A DNA stretch of 64,000 nt from Sphingobacterium sp. HMA12 (GTDB lineage: Bacteria; Bacteroidota; Bacteroidia; Sphingobacteriales; Sphingobacteriaceae), in the NCBI RefSeq assembly GCF_002933815.1, contig NZ_BEYR01000001.1, positions 2,287,765-2,351,764 on the forward strand, given 5' to 3'. The notes under the pieces are model-generated. The model saw only the letters and a program-made list of their open reading frames with translations. It ran no database searches and was not told the DNA's origin. This document shows positions 1 to 8,515 of the stretch, one piece after another. Within the stretch, counting starts at the first letter, position 1; each line of letters starts with the position of its first letter. The translations under genes and the position numbers were made by a program.

Positions 1-16
1 AACCAAGACATGAACA

Positions 17-3000
17 CTATTCGCTCATGGCCACTTCCTTCACGCCTCCGGTACGTTTCAATGTACCCCAGGTATTCAATTCACCCTTAATGGCTTTTCT
101 CACTGATTTGAACAGCACGAAATACATCAATTGACGCCAGAAAAAACGCTGTGGAAACAGATAAATCAAATTTTTCATTTTCTCACCCTCCATCCGGAAT
201 GCAATACCAGCAAAGAAAATATCCACAAATACAAAGAGAAAATAATAAAATATCACCTGACCAAAACCGTTGTGCAGTGAGAATAGTCCCGCGATGCCAG
301 TCCAGCTGATACCGTTCACCTCACTCAGAGAAAATAAGCCACTAACAAGTGAAAATAGCATAAATAGATCTGCCAGCGGTGCAAATAAAGGCAGGATGAT
401 CTGAAATATCAGGATATTGGGCATACCGACCATTCCGAAATAGCCGTATTTGGGATTTAACAATGTGTCTTTATTTTTCCAGAAGCTTTGCAGCACACCA
501 AAACTCCAGCGAAAGCGTTGTTTGAAAAGCATTTTTACCGTATCCGGTGCTTCGGTGAATGCTATAGCCTCTGCGGAATTGCGGACGGTATAACCTGCTT
601 TCAGTATGCGCATGGTCAGATCACAGTCTTCCGCCAATGTATCTGTTGTAAACCCGCCGACTTCCACAATAACAGACCTCCGAAAAGCACCGATGGCACC
701 GGGGACGACCGAAATCATATTGAGCAGGTCAAAAGCCCGTCTATCCATATTTTGAGAAGTGATGTATTCGATAGATTGCCAATGCGTCAGCATATTATGC
801 ACATTGCCTACTTTTACACTACCGGCAACAGCAGCAATCTGATCACTATTAAAATACTTCACCAGCATCCGTAAAGCGTCGGTCTTCAGTTGTGTATCGG
901 CGTCGATACAAAGCACAAACGCTGCATTAGACTGTTGAATACCATAATTCAATGCCGATGCTTTACCCCCATTAGGTTTTGTAAACAACCGTACCTTTGG
1001 ATGATCTCCATATACCTTACTTACAATTTCGAACGTTTTATCCTTGGATCCATCATCGACAAAAATCAATTCATATGCAGGATAATCGAGATGAAGCAGG
1101 CTTTTAATCGTTGCCAAAACGGTCACTTCCTCGTTATAAGCAGGTATAATAATACTGACTTTGTCCCGCGGATCAGCTATTAATTTAGACTGCTCCTTCT
1201 TATTTTTCCTTTTTTGCCGTATGGCCAGATAGGCAATCATCACTGTGCGAAAGATCGCCAACACGATCGCTATCGAGAAAATCAGGTTAAGGAAGATATT
1301 ACCATAGAACAATGTTCCGAGAAATAGGCGATTGGATGAGCCACTAAAACCCGAATCTGAAGCATTCTGTACTGGTGGCATAAGCTCGTCACGCTTCTTA
1401 CCCATTAGATCCCCTACTGTTGCAAATTTATACCCATGTTCCTTAAAATAATGGATGATGCGGGGCAATGCGGCGATGGTCGCTTCTCTGTTCCCTCCAG
1501 CATCATGCAACAAAATAATATTGCCATTATCCCGTTGTTTTATAACCTCGTTATAAATCTCATCCGCAGTACGTCCCGGAAGCCAGTCATTGGGATCGAT
1601 GTATTCGCCGACATTGATGTAGTTTTCCTTTCGGCTTTGGGCGACGGGGAGAATTTCGGCTACAGTCTGTGGTTCAGCATCCGCATTGAAGGGTGCTCGA
1701 AACAAGATCGTGCTATGTCCTGTAATACATTCAATAATCTTTCTCGTTGCATTTAGCTCAAACTTTACCCGGTTGGGACCGATTGTTGACATATCCGGAT
1801 GAAAAAAAGTATGGTTACCAAGTTCATGTCCTTCCTGGTACTCTTTACGGACCAAATCCATATTTTTTTCGGCCATGACCCCAACGAGAAAGAAAGCGGC
1901 CGGCACATGTTCTCTTTTTAATATCTCCAATACTTCCGGCGTGTATGTTGGATCCGGACCATCATCAAAAGTCAACACAACCGTATTATCTCTTTCTCCA
2001 AAACGCTTGATCACATAATTGCTCGGTGTTTTGACATACTGCTGATCCTGAATCATCCCGGTACCGGAATCGTATGCAAATTTGACCAATCCGGGCGCGG
2101 GGCTATTGACTAAATCCAGAATCTCGCCATCGCCAATGTACTGGATGCCACCGACATTAATGTTGCTGATGCTCTTAAAATCGAAAGGCTCTTTTGCCAA
2201 ATCATCGTGATCCAGCGACTTGGAGATAAAAGACCATAACCGGGCATCTTCACTTCCCAATCGCCAGAGCGCTATACCCGCCAGACCCCAGTCATCCGCT
2301 TTACGAATCAGGTTGAAATAGGTCGCTGCATCGGTGAAGTAAACATCATGCCGCATGCCAGTTCCATCTTGATAACTAAAATTGAGGTTAGCAGAAGCTG
2401 GATCAAAGTGAATAGTTGCATTGTAATTATGCGCCAGAATAACAGCATTGTCATAGGTCAGTGTCTTGCCTACTCTTCCGACAGGCCAGTCGTATCCATA
2501 ACAGGCCAACGCCAAAATCACTTTGTCTGCATCCACCCTGCTGCACAATGCATCGAGGTTCTTTTCTACCCAGACCTGATGGGAAATTGCACCGGCATTA
2601 CTTTCGATCGAATGCTGATCATAGGCCATCAAAATGATATAGTCATTATATTTCTGTAGCGAAACGGGGTCATAATCATCATTTTCAGGCGAAATATCCT
2701 GTGAAACAAGCAAACCTTCACTATGGAAAACTTGATAGATCCGCGCCATAAAATCGATTAGAGGCTTACGGTCATCCAATTGAAGATTTTCAAAGTCAAT
2801 ATTGATTCCTGAAAAACCATTACGCTTTATTTTGATCAGGATATCATCAATAAAACGTTGCTGCCTTACCGGATCCGCCAGGATTGTCCGTACCGTCTGT
2901 CCATCAAAATCATTACCACTAAAATTCGAAATCTGGGCAAGAGCTTTTCGTTTATATTGATGGATCACATTCAGGGCAGCGGTATCGGCTTTATCCACAA

Positions 3001-3439
3001 CCGTATCTTGGCCGGGCACCGTAAAAAAAGATTCCATAGCGACCATATCCAGGTGCCCAATATTGCGCCTTAGGTCGGATAGGGATTGCTGGCGGACCTC
3101 ATTCGACCAAGAACTGACATAAAACCCCATGTTAATCCTATTTTTATTGCCCAGGTGCTTCAAGTGTTTCAGTTCCCGATCCCGTTTGATTTTTTCAAGT
3201 TCTGACTTGACAACGGCAAATTCTTTGAACTGTCTGGATTTTTTCAGCCTGGCAGTAGATCTTGCTGTCAATGGCGCATATGTATTGATGGTTGGAAATG
3301 GAGGTACCTGGATCTTGCCCAGGGTATAGACAACACATGCAATGGCTACGATCATTCCAACGATCAATGCCCTGCTCATCCATGAGAAAGCGTACCAACG
3401 CTTCTTGTTCGACGTCTGAAAAATCTGTTTTTCTGACAT
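17..3439 (-). CDS. GH18 / polysaccharide deacetylase / GT2 trifunctional membrane protein
   Basis: 1140 residues in three enzyme modules. A short cytoplasmic tail and one membrane segment (about 20-42) are followed by a GH18-like barrel (about 105-420) with the acidic motif GINIDFEN near residue 213. Next is a NodB-type deacetylase (about 485-690) with TFDDGPD near 490, the metal motif GNHTFFH and LLHDAGG. After another membrane segment comes a processive GT2 domain (from about 763, IIPAYNEE, later DADT and QRFRW near 975) and C-terminal membrane helices. By family knowledge this joins PgaB-like hydrolysis/deacetylation to PgaC-like polymerisation, so it probably makes and trims a poly-N-acetylglucosamine-like exopolysaccharide. 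The substrate is inferred. No other exopolysaccharide gene adjoins it within the window. Confidence 0.9.
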   Translation of the reverse strand: MSEKQIFQTSNKKRWYAFSWMSRALIVGMIVAIACVVYTLGKIQVPPFPTINTYAPLTARSTARLKKSRQFKEFAVVKSELEKIKRDRELKHLKHLGNKNRINMGFYVSSWSNEVRQQSLSDLRRNIGHLDMVAMESFFTVPGQDTVVDKADTAALNVIHQYKRKALAQISNFSGNDFDGQTVRTILADPVRQQRFIDDILIKIKRNGFSGINIDFENLQLDDRKPLIDFMARIYQVFHSEGLLVSQDISPENDDYDPVSLQKYNDYIILMAYDQHSIESNAGAISHQVWVEKNLDALCSRVDADKVILALACYGYDWPVGRVGKTLTYDNAVILAHNYNATIHFDPASANLNFSYQDGTGMRHDVYFTDAATYFNLIRKADDWGLAGIALWRLGSEDARLWSFISKSLDHDDLAKEPFDFKSISNINVGGIQYIGDGEILDLVNSPAPGLVKFAYDSGTGMIQDQQYVKTPSNYVIKRFGERDNTVVLTFDDGPDPTYTPEVLEILKREHVPAAFFLVGVMAEKNMDLVRKEYQEGHELGNHTFFHPDMSTIGPNRVKFELNATRKIIECITGHSTILFRAPFNADAEPQTVAEILPVAQSRKENYINVGEYIDPNDWLPGRTADEIYNEVIKQRDNGNIILLHDAGGNREATIAALPRIIHYFKEHGYKFATVGDLMGKKRDELMPPVQNASDSGFSGSSNRLFLGTLFYGNIFLNLIFSIAIVLAIFRTVMIAYLAIRQKRKNKKEQSKLIADPRDKVSIIIPAYNEEVTVLATIKSLLHLDYPAYELIFVDDGSKDKTFEIVSKVYGDHPKVRLFTKPNGGKASALNYGIQQSNAAFVLCIDADTQLKTDALRMLVKYFNSDQIAAVAGSVKVGNVHNMLTHWQSIEYITSQNMDRRAFDLLNMISVVPGAIGAFRRSVIVEVGGFTTDTLAEDCDLTMRILKAGYTVRNSAEAIAFTEAPDTVKMLFKQRFRWSFGVLQSFWKNKDTLLNPKYGYFGMVGMPNILIFQIILPLFAPLADLFMLFSLVSGLFSLSEVNGISWTGIAGLFSLHNGFGQVIFYYFLFVFVDIFFAGIAFRMEGEKMKNLIYLFPQRFFWRQLMYFVLFKSVRKAIKGELNTWGTLKRTGGVKEVAMSE

Positions 3440-3601
3440 AAATTTCTGCGATTAACTTTGGCTAAGCTACATCAGAAAATGATCCAAACAGTGCGTTTGC
3501 AGCTTAAAAATTTCTTAATTTTCAGGGCTGTCCCGATTTCCTTACTCTGCTGAATTTTAGCTATCTTAGTAGAGCAGGCAACATTGACTAGAAAACCCGC
3601 T

Positions 3602-4435
3602 ATGACTACAACATATTTATTATTATCTGTACTGTCTCTACAGGTGATCATTGGCTGTGGGCAGCCAAATTCGGCTATTTCACAAGCGCAACCCAAAGAC
3701 CAAACGACTACTGAGCATACTGAGGAAACACAGTTTATTATCCCTGCAGGAATGACTGTCAAAACAAGAATTTCATTGCCCAAGGGTTTTGAAAGACTCC
3801 CATATACCGCAAAAGACTTTGGCAGTTTTCTAGAAAATCTTCCCCTACACCCCTTGGACCATGAGGTTTGTTATTATAATGGAAAAATTAAGCCCAGGAA
3901 CAATATCTACAATGGTGTTATCAAGCTGGATATTGGTAAACGCGACCTCCATCAATGCGCGGATGCCGTAATGCGCTTACGTGCCGATTACCTCTATCAG
4001 CAAAAAAGGTATCAAGACATTAAGTTTAACTTCCTTTCGGATGGAAAACCACGCAGTTATACAAATTATGCCAAAGGAGACTATTCTTATGCAAAATACT
4101 GGAAATACATGGAGTATATCTTTGCCTATGCCAATACAGCATCTTTACACGATGAATTACCTAACGTAAAAACAACGAAAGCGGTCAAAATCGGAGATAC
4201 TTTCATACAGAAAGGTTCCCCGATCGGGCATGCTATTATTGTCGTTGACCTTGCAAAAAATAAGGCGGGAAAAACAATTGTACTGCTTGCGCAAAGTTAT
4301 ATGCCTGCCCAGGAAATACAGCTGTTGAATAATTGGAATGACCCACAATTAAGCCCTTGGTACGATATCGACAAGGATGTAATCAAAACTCCGGAATGGA
4401 CTTTTTATGCCAAGAATCTGAAAACCTGGGAATAA
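3602..4435 (+). CDS. DUF4846 domain lipoprotein
   Basis: About 277 residues from the ATG at 3602. A TTG 18 bases upstream is in frame, but the ATG gives a clean lipoprotein signal ending in the lipobox IIGC, so the mature protein should be lipid-anchored. The rest matches DUF4846 throughout: LPLHPLDHEV, the segment DLHQCADAVMRLRADYLY, GHAIIVVD and LLAQSYMPAQEIQ, ending with TPEWTF. The family is common in Bacteroidota. Its reaction is unknown to me, although conserved His/Asp and the pattern around GHAIIVVD hint at an enzyme. It is divergent from the upstream polysaccharide gene and stands alone before a long non-coding stretch. Confidence 0.85.
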   Translation: MTTTYLLLSVLSLQVIIGCGQPNSAISQAQPKDQTTTEHTEETQFIIPAGMTVKTRISLPKGFERLPYTAKDFGSFLENLPLHPLDHEVCYYNGKIKPRNNIYNGVIKLDIGKRDLHQCADAVMRLRADYLYQQKRYQDIKFNFLSDGKPRSYTNYAKGDYSYAKYWKYMEYIFAYANTASLHDELPNVKTTKAVKIGDTFIQKGSPIGHAIIVVDLAKNKAGKTIVLLAQSYMPAQEIQLLNNWNDPQLSPWYDIDKDVIKTPEWTFYAKNLKTWE

Positions 4436-4841
4436 AAGCGAACAAAATAAATCCAAAATAATATATTTTTCACCCCATTAGGGATGATTTCATAATATTC
4501 CAATTGTTGTGACAGTCTATCCCGCGCTATCATTATTAAAATTACCACTTATAAACAAAAGCAACAAATAAATAACATAAATATACTGAAATACAACAAC
4601 TTAAATACAACAAAAACACCAGTAAATAAGCACACAATCTCTTTTTGATCTTGTAGCAATAACAATGGTTACTGATGTCATCTCTCCCTAAAAGAGGATC
4701 TATAGGGAATTCCTGCACACGATTATCTACCTTCCGTTATCATCTGCATTAAATAGCTGTATACTACGCGCTAATCAAGAATAACTTCGTGATTGAGTAA
4801 GTATGTGGGCGAAATAACGAGGACATAACACGGTTCAAAAG

Positions 4842-4878
4842 CGCCTTTCTTATGGGTTAAAAGCACATAAGAAAGGCG
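4842..4878. repeat. 13-bp perfect hairpin
   Basis: Arms 4842-4854 and 4866-4878 are exact reverse complements (CGCCTTTCTTATG against CATAAGAAAGGCG) around an 11-nt loop. There is no T-tract after it on the plus strand, so it does not look like a standard intrinsic terminator there. It could be part of a structured RNA or a protein-binding palindrome. Confidence 0.75.
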
Positions 4879-5034
4879 TATTATTGGTCAAAATAGCCTT
4901 CTCTCAAAGTTTTCGCGTTTAAATACAAAATCCAATAAATTATATTTCATTATCATTTAATATAGAATTCATTACATGTACTATATAAATAAAAAAATAA
5001 TGTATAAAAAACAGCAAAAGCTATAGTTTTCACT

Positions 5035-5076
5035 AAGAAAAGGGTATGGATAAAATTTTATCCATACCCTTTTCTT
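5035..5076. terminator. 42-nt perfect palindrome, probable bidirectional terminator
   Basis: Arms 5035-5055 and 5056-5076 are exact reverse complements with no spacer. An A-rich start, a GGG/CCC core and a T-rich end make it look like the palindromic terminators at 18245-18299 and 43164-43203. Here no coding gene ends nearby on either strand, which is the odd part. Confidence 0.6.
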
Positions 5077-5665
5077 TAACACGACAGCCTTCCCTGCATC
5101 CAGTCAATGTAAAAAAGTCACAGTATATTTCAACTACACATTGCTTACTTGCGACAAAACACCTTTTCACAACATCCAAAAGAAAGGAATAAATGGTCAT
5201 CAATAGCGATACGCCAGCATGCATTATCGCTAGCCCTTATCTAACTACGGTTTTAAGCGGCATAAGCCAATTATGAATAACAAAGGTGGTTAGCGTAGGG
5301 CAAACAAAAAAATGTCTTAAAAGCCGTAAAAATAGGTCTATATCAAATAGCTCCCACCAAAATAATCGATCATCAGCAACTACCCCATCAGCTTACGTTG
5401 CCACATCCCTCGTCTAACGATGTTTTTAAGCGGCACGAGCCCTTTACAGACAATAAGGATCTGGAAGATAGGCCAATCAAAAAAATCTCTTAAAAGCCAT
5501 AAAAATAAGGTTACTCCAATCAGCTCACATCAAAAATAGATGATCATCAGCAGCTACCCACACGGCAAACGTTAGTCTCTTTATCTAACTTATATCTTTT
5601 AAATGACACAAGTGCTTCATGCACAATACCGGTAGATTTACCACATGACAAAAAGCTAAGAAACA
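5075..5665. repeat. Degenerate tandem repeat, ~173-bp period
   Basis: Similar blocks recur about every 173 bases. TTTTAAGCGG lies at 5251 and 5424, with weaker forms near 5078 and 5597. GATCATCAGC lies at 5368 and 5542, with GTCATCAATAGC at 5196. AAAAGCC[G/A]TAAAAATA follows in units 2 and 3. Two units are clearly alike, while the first and last are decayed. Inside each clear unit TTTTAAG and CTTAAAAGCC form an imperfect inverted pair about 70 bases apart. It has no CRISPR-like short repeats and no coding frame shared between units. Confidence 0.6.
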
Positions 5666-5817
5666 ATTGAATAAATACATAACAAACTATACTTCAACAA
5701 AATAACATCATCTAAATAAATATAAAAATCAGATCTAGAAGACACTATTAAATGATAAAGTCCAAACAACAACAGAAATTTTAAAAACACAGACAAGCAA
5801 AAAGTCTTGCTTCTTGT

Positions 5818-5825
5818 TATCTTTG
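5818..5825 (+). promoter_or_regulatory. Bacteroidota -7 promoter element
   Basis: TATCTTTG fits TAnnTTTG and lies 21 bases before the ATG at 5847. It rules against the in-frame TTG at 5814, which would lie upstream of the transcript start. No good -33 TTTG is seen at the expected distance. Confidence 0.55.
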
Positions 5826-5846
5826 CATTACTATATAATTCATTAT

Positions 5847-6515
5847 ATGCATAATTATTCCGCCGAAGACAGTTTGTTTGTGCAGATCGAGATCAAGAAA
5901 ATAAAAAAAGCCCGTAATAATGCCATCGCTTTTATTATTTCATCGTTTCTCATCTACTTTGCTATCTTATTATATGTTTTTTCGGACAGGTGGTTGGATA
6001 CCCCAGACAAGCTGACCGTTTACTATAGCTCCACCCTATCCCTTTACACATTATTCCTGTTCCCTACAATACTATTTGCCGGATTAAGTTGGGCTTTGTA
6101 TATCAAAAACCAAAAATATGTGAGTGCCCTAAAGCAGCTCGACAGCCATGACTTAGGCATCTATCGACGGTACACAAGTGTACTTACTCAGCGATATACA
6201 GCCATTGCGCCCTACATTTTCTGTAAAAATGAACTTATATTCTTTCCTCTTTTTGGAAATAAAAAGATTCCAATCAATCAGATCAAACGCATAGAAACAA
6301 AATTTGTCCGTAATTATCGCGATACATACAGCTACCACATCTATTTTTATAATGAAGCTACAAAAATCTATCAGGTAGCAATGAACCAGATCGCGGCCTT
6401 CGATTTTCTACAAAAACAACTTCTCGACGAGCGTCCAAATCTGACAATCATCGCACGGAACCAAATACCTTCTTATTTGACAACAAAAAACAAGTCTACA
6501 CACTATTATTTATGA
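5847..6515 (+). CDS. Membrane protein, first of a tandem paralogous pair
   Basis: About 222 residues from the ATG at 5847, chosen because it aligns with the start of the next gene and follows the -7 element. An N-terminal charged segment of about 30 residues is followed by two hydrophobic helices (about 28-50 and 65-90, the latter with GLSWALYIKNQKY). A soluble C-terminal half contains APYIFCKNELIFFPLFGNKK. The two-helix plus C-terminal beta-rich layout resembles YcxB/bacterial PH-like membrane proteins, but I cannot assign a family. The next gene is a clear paralog, starting one base after this stop. Function unknown. Confidence 0.7.
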   Translation: MHNYSAEDSLFVQIEIKKIKKARNNAIAFIISSFLIYFAILLYVFSDRWLDTPDKLTVYYSSTLSLYTLFLFPTILFAGLSWALYIKNQKYVSALKQLDSHDLGIYRRYTSVLTQRYTAIAPYIFCKNELIFFPLFGNKKIPINQIKRIETKFVRNYRDTYSYHIYFYNEATKIYQVAMNQIAAFDFLQKQLLDERPNLTIIARNQIPSYLTTKNKSTHYYL

Positions 6516-6516
6516 T

Positions 6517-7137
6517 ATGGAAAGTTATTCATCCGACAACAGTTCATTTTTACAAACTGAGATAAGGAAAATCTGCAAAGTCCGTAATGCTGGTATCGGA
6601 CTGTTTATAGTGATGTTTCTCCTTTGCTATGGCTTCTTCTTTTACGTTTTTTTGGAAAAATGGACGGATACTCCGGACAAGCTGAGTTTTTTCTATAAAT
6701 CCCTCCCGCTACTTAGCACCTTATTCGTTTATTTCGGCGTACTATTCGGTGGATTGAGCTGGGCCGTGTACGCCAAAAATCAGAAATTTATTATTGCCTT
6801 AAAAGGCCTCAACAGTCATGACCTTGATATTTACCGAAGATATACAAACAGACTTGTCCGCATTTATGCAACCATTGCGCCTTATCTTTTTTGTGAACAT
6901 GAACTTATATTCTTCACTTTTTTTGGAAGTAAAAAAATCCTGATCAGTCAGATCCACCGCATCGAGACAAAGATTATACAGAATTCCCGCGGTCCAAACA
7001 GCTTTCGCATCTATTTTTACAATGAATTCTCCAAGATCCATCAGGTGACAATGAACCAGAGAGGTGCCTTCGATTTTCTGCAGGAACAGCTTCTGCAGAA
7101 AAACCCATATCTAAGCATTACCCCAAAGAACCGGTAA
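6517..7137 (+). CDS. Membrane protein, second of the paralogous pair
   Basis: 206 residues that align end to end with the preceding gene: shared TDTPDKL..Y, FGGLSWAVYAKNQKF, LNSHDL.IYRRYT, ATIAPYLFCEHELIFF and FDFLQ.QLL. The same two membrane helices and soluble C-terminal domain are present. Only one base separates it from the upstream stop, so the two are almost surely cotranscribed and translationally linked. A local gene duplication is the simplest explanation, and the pair may form a heteromer. No family could be named. Confidence 0.7.
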   Translation: MESYSSDNSSFLQTEIRKICKVRNAGIGLFIVMFLLCYGFFFYVFLEKWTDTPDKLSFFYKSLPLLSTLFVYFGVLFGGLSWAVYAKNQKFIIALKGLNSHDLDIYRRYTNRLVRIYATIAPYLFCEHELIFFTFFGSKKILISQIHRIETKIIQNSRGPNSFRIYFYNEFSKIHQVTMNQRGAFDFLQEQLLQKNPYLSITPKNR

Positions 7138-7185
7138 ACTACTCATAACCAAGCTGCATCTAAAGAACCATCCTCTACCCTATCC

Positions 7186-7659
7186 TCAGCAATAATGGAC
7201 ATAATCTCCTGATTCCGCGACAACTTTGATGATACGGTTACGCTCTTCAAGAAATCGTTTCATATATACAGTAAGGAAAGACCATTCAGCGAACCACCCC
7301 AAAGGACCTAAAGGTGCCCTAAAATGAAACACATCCCGCATCAGGACAGTACCATCCACTTGCGCTTCAAAAAGATGCTGATGATCCATCGTCTGAAATA
7401 TACCCTGTATCATCTTATCCTCAAAAAAATAGGGCTTTTCCATTTTCGTAATCTGCACCGTCAAGGTTTGATATACGCCCAAATGTTTCGCTCGCCACTG
7501 AACAGTCTGCCCCGCCTCAATCAACCCGCTGGTAACACCTGATATTGCTTTCTCATTTGTTTTCTTCGTCGAGTACATATGCAGGTCTATACTACGGGCC
7601 AGATCAAAAACTATTGCTATGGGCGCATTTACGATGGTACCTAAAATAAGTGTTGGCAT
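7186..7659 (-). CDS. SRPBCC-family (START-like) protein
   Basis: 157 residues. The opening beta strand with VNAPIAIVFDLARSIDLH, the central WRAKHLG..QTL..QITKMEKPYFFEDKM and the final long helix (LTVYMKRFLEERNRIIK) fit the SRPBCC/polyketide-cyclase fold seen in stand-alone Bacteroidota proteins. Such proteins bind small hydrophobic ligands in a cavity, but no ligand can be inferred here. It is convergent with the twin membrane proteins, with 48 bases between the stops, and is transcribed alone. Confidence 0.75.
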   Translation of the reverse strand: MPTLILGTIVNAPIAIVFDLARSIDLHMYSTKKTNEKAISGVTSGLIEAGQTVQWRAKHLGVYQTLTVQITKMEKPYFFEDKMIQGIFQTMDHQHLFEAQVDGTVLMRDVFHFRAPLGPLGWFAEWSFLTVYMKRFLEERNRIIKVVAESGDYVHYC

Positions 7660-7778
7660 ACAGTTTTCGTTTCAGTAAATTTGGAACGAATTTCGCAAAA
7701 ATCAGGATTTTTTTAGGAAAGTGCCCAACAATTATCTAACTTAATCCTATGCTTAGGTTTATATATCAATAATAATTT

Positions 7779-8288
7779 ATGATCACCCTACTTCCATTTG
7801 AAGAAACCGACTTTGACCGCTTCAAATCCTGGATAAAATCTCCAGAAGAACTCCTGCAGTTTGCAGGCCCTTATTTTTCGTTTCCAATCACTGACGTACA
7901 GCTAAAAAAATATATTGACGATCCCAAACGCCGTCCATATAAAATTATCAGTACAGAAACAAACAACGTTATCGGGCATTGCGAATTGAATTTTGAAAGA
8001 GCTATCCCAAGACTGTCCCGCATATTGATTGCTGATAATAAAGAGCGAAACAAAGGCTTTGGAAGAAAAACAATAAACGCCATGCTAACACTTCTTTTCA
8101 TCGACGATATATACGACAAAGCGGACCTGAATGTATATGCATGGAACAGCAATGCGATAAAATGCTACGAGGGAGCAGGATTTGAAATCAATGAAGGTGT
8201 CACGACTGAAACTCCCATCGGCAATGGAATCTGGAAAGGGCTAAATATGCAGGTTACAAAATCCAGCTGGATAGCCAAAACACAATGA
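7779..8288 (+). CDS. GNAT-family N-acetyltransferase (RimJ/RimL-like)
   Basis: 169 residues. An N-terminal LLPFEETDFDRFKSWI and central VIGHCELNF strand are followed by the acetyl-CoA motif RNKGFGRK at about 88-95. The closing VYAWNSNAIKCYEGAGF is the usual GNAT motif B, close to RimJ/RimL-like acetyltransferases. Substrate unknown. Its stop overlaps the start of the next, truncated gene by four bases (ATGA), showing the two were once a coupled operon. Confidence 0.85.
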   Translation: MITLLPFEETDFDRFKSWIKSPEELLQFAGPYFSFPITDVQLKKYIDDPKRRPYKIISTETNNVIGHCELNFERAIPRLSRILIADNKERNKGFGRKTINAMLTLLFIDDIYDKADLNVYAWNSNAIKCYEGAGFEINEGVTTETPIGNGIWKGLNMQVTKSSWIAKTQ

Positions 8289-8491
8289 AAAGGAAACGTT
8301 TTTTTAAGAAAGGGCTTATTACCCTCATCCTAATTGTAGCCCTGGCCCGCTATTACGCTTGGCAGATCGAACCACAGTGGGTAAAATATGAGCAACTAAA
8401 GTTACCCATAAAACATCTTCCGGAGAACCTCGAAGGGAAAACGCTTGTCCAGATTTCGGACATCCACGTCGGTGACTATCGCTGCGCCTAA
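8285..8491 (+). pseudogene. Truncated metallophosphoesterase (YkuE-like), N-terminal remnant
   Basis: 68 residues: a basic start, one membrane helix (about 10-22) and the first half of a calcineurin-like phosphoesterase, reaching the first metal motif QISDIHVGD and then stopping six codons later. Intact relatives run to roughly 270-400 residues and need the later GD, GNH and GHxH motifs, all absent here. Only 24 bases separate this stop from the stop of the opposing tetR-type gene, so the rest has been deleted rather than frameshifted. The residual peptide cannot be catalytic. Confidence 0.75.
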
Positions 8492-8515
8492 CGTGCTCAC
8501 AAGCAAGAACAGGTA

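Larger units (their letters stand above)
4436..5846. other. 1.4-kb non-coding island
   Basis: No convincing protein gene on either strand. The stretch is AT-rich with scattered stops. It holds a 13-bp hairpin, a 42-nt perfect palindrome and a decayed tandem repeat of about 173 bp, listed separately. The palindrome resembles the terminators between convergent genes elsewhere in the window but has no annotated gene ending at it, so unannotated transcripts on one or both sides are possible. Confidence 0.7.

Noticed and set aside
488..874. 128-codon frame antisense to the trifunctional gene
   Set aside because: Shadow of the GT2 coding region; no homology pattern or promoter.
5033..5224. 63-codon minus-strand frame with a cysteine-rich peptide
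   Set aside because: It runs through the palindrome at 5035-5076 and the repeat unit; its C-terminal residues are just the palindrome read as codons. No start signal or family.
5075..5665. CRISPR array
   Set aside because: The unit is about 173 bp and decayed, with no short identical repeats or unique spacers, and no cas genes nearby.
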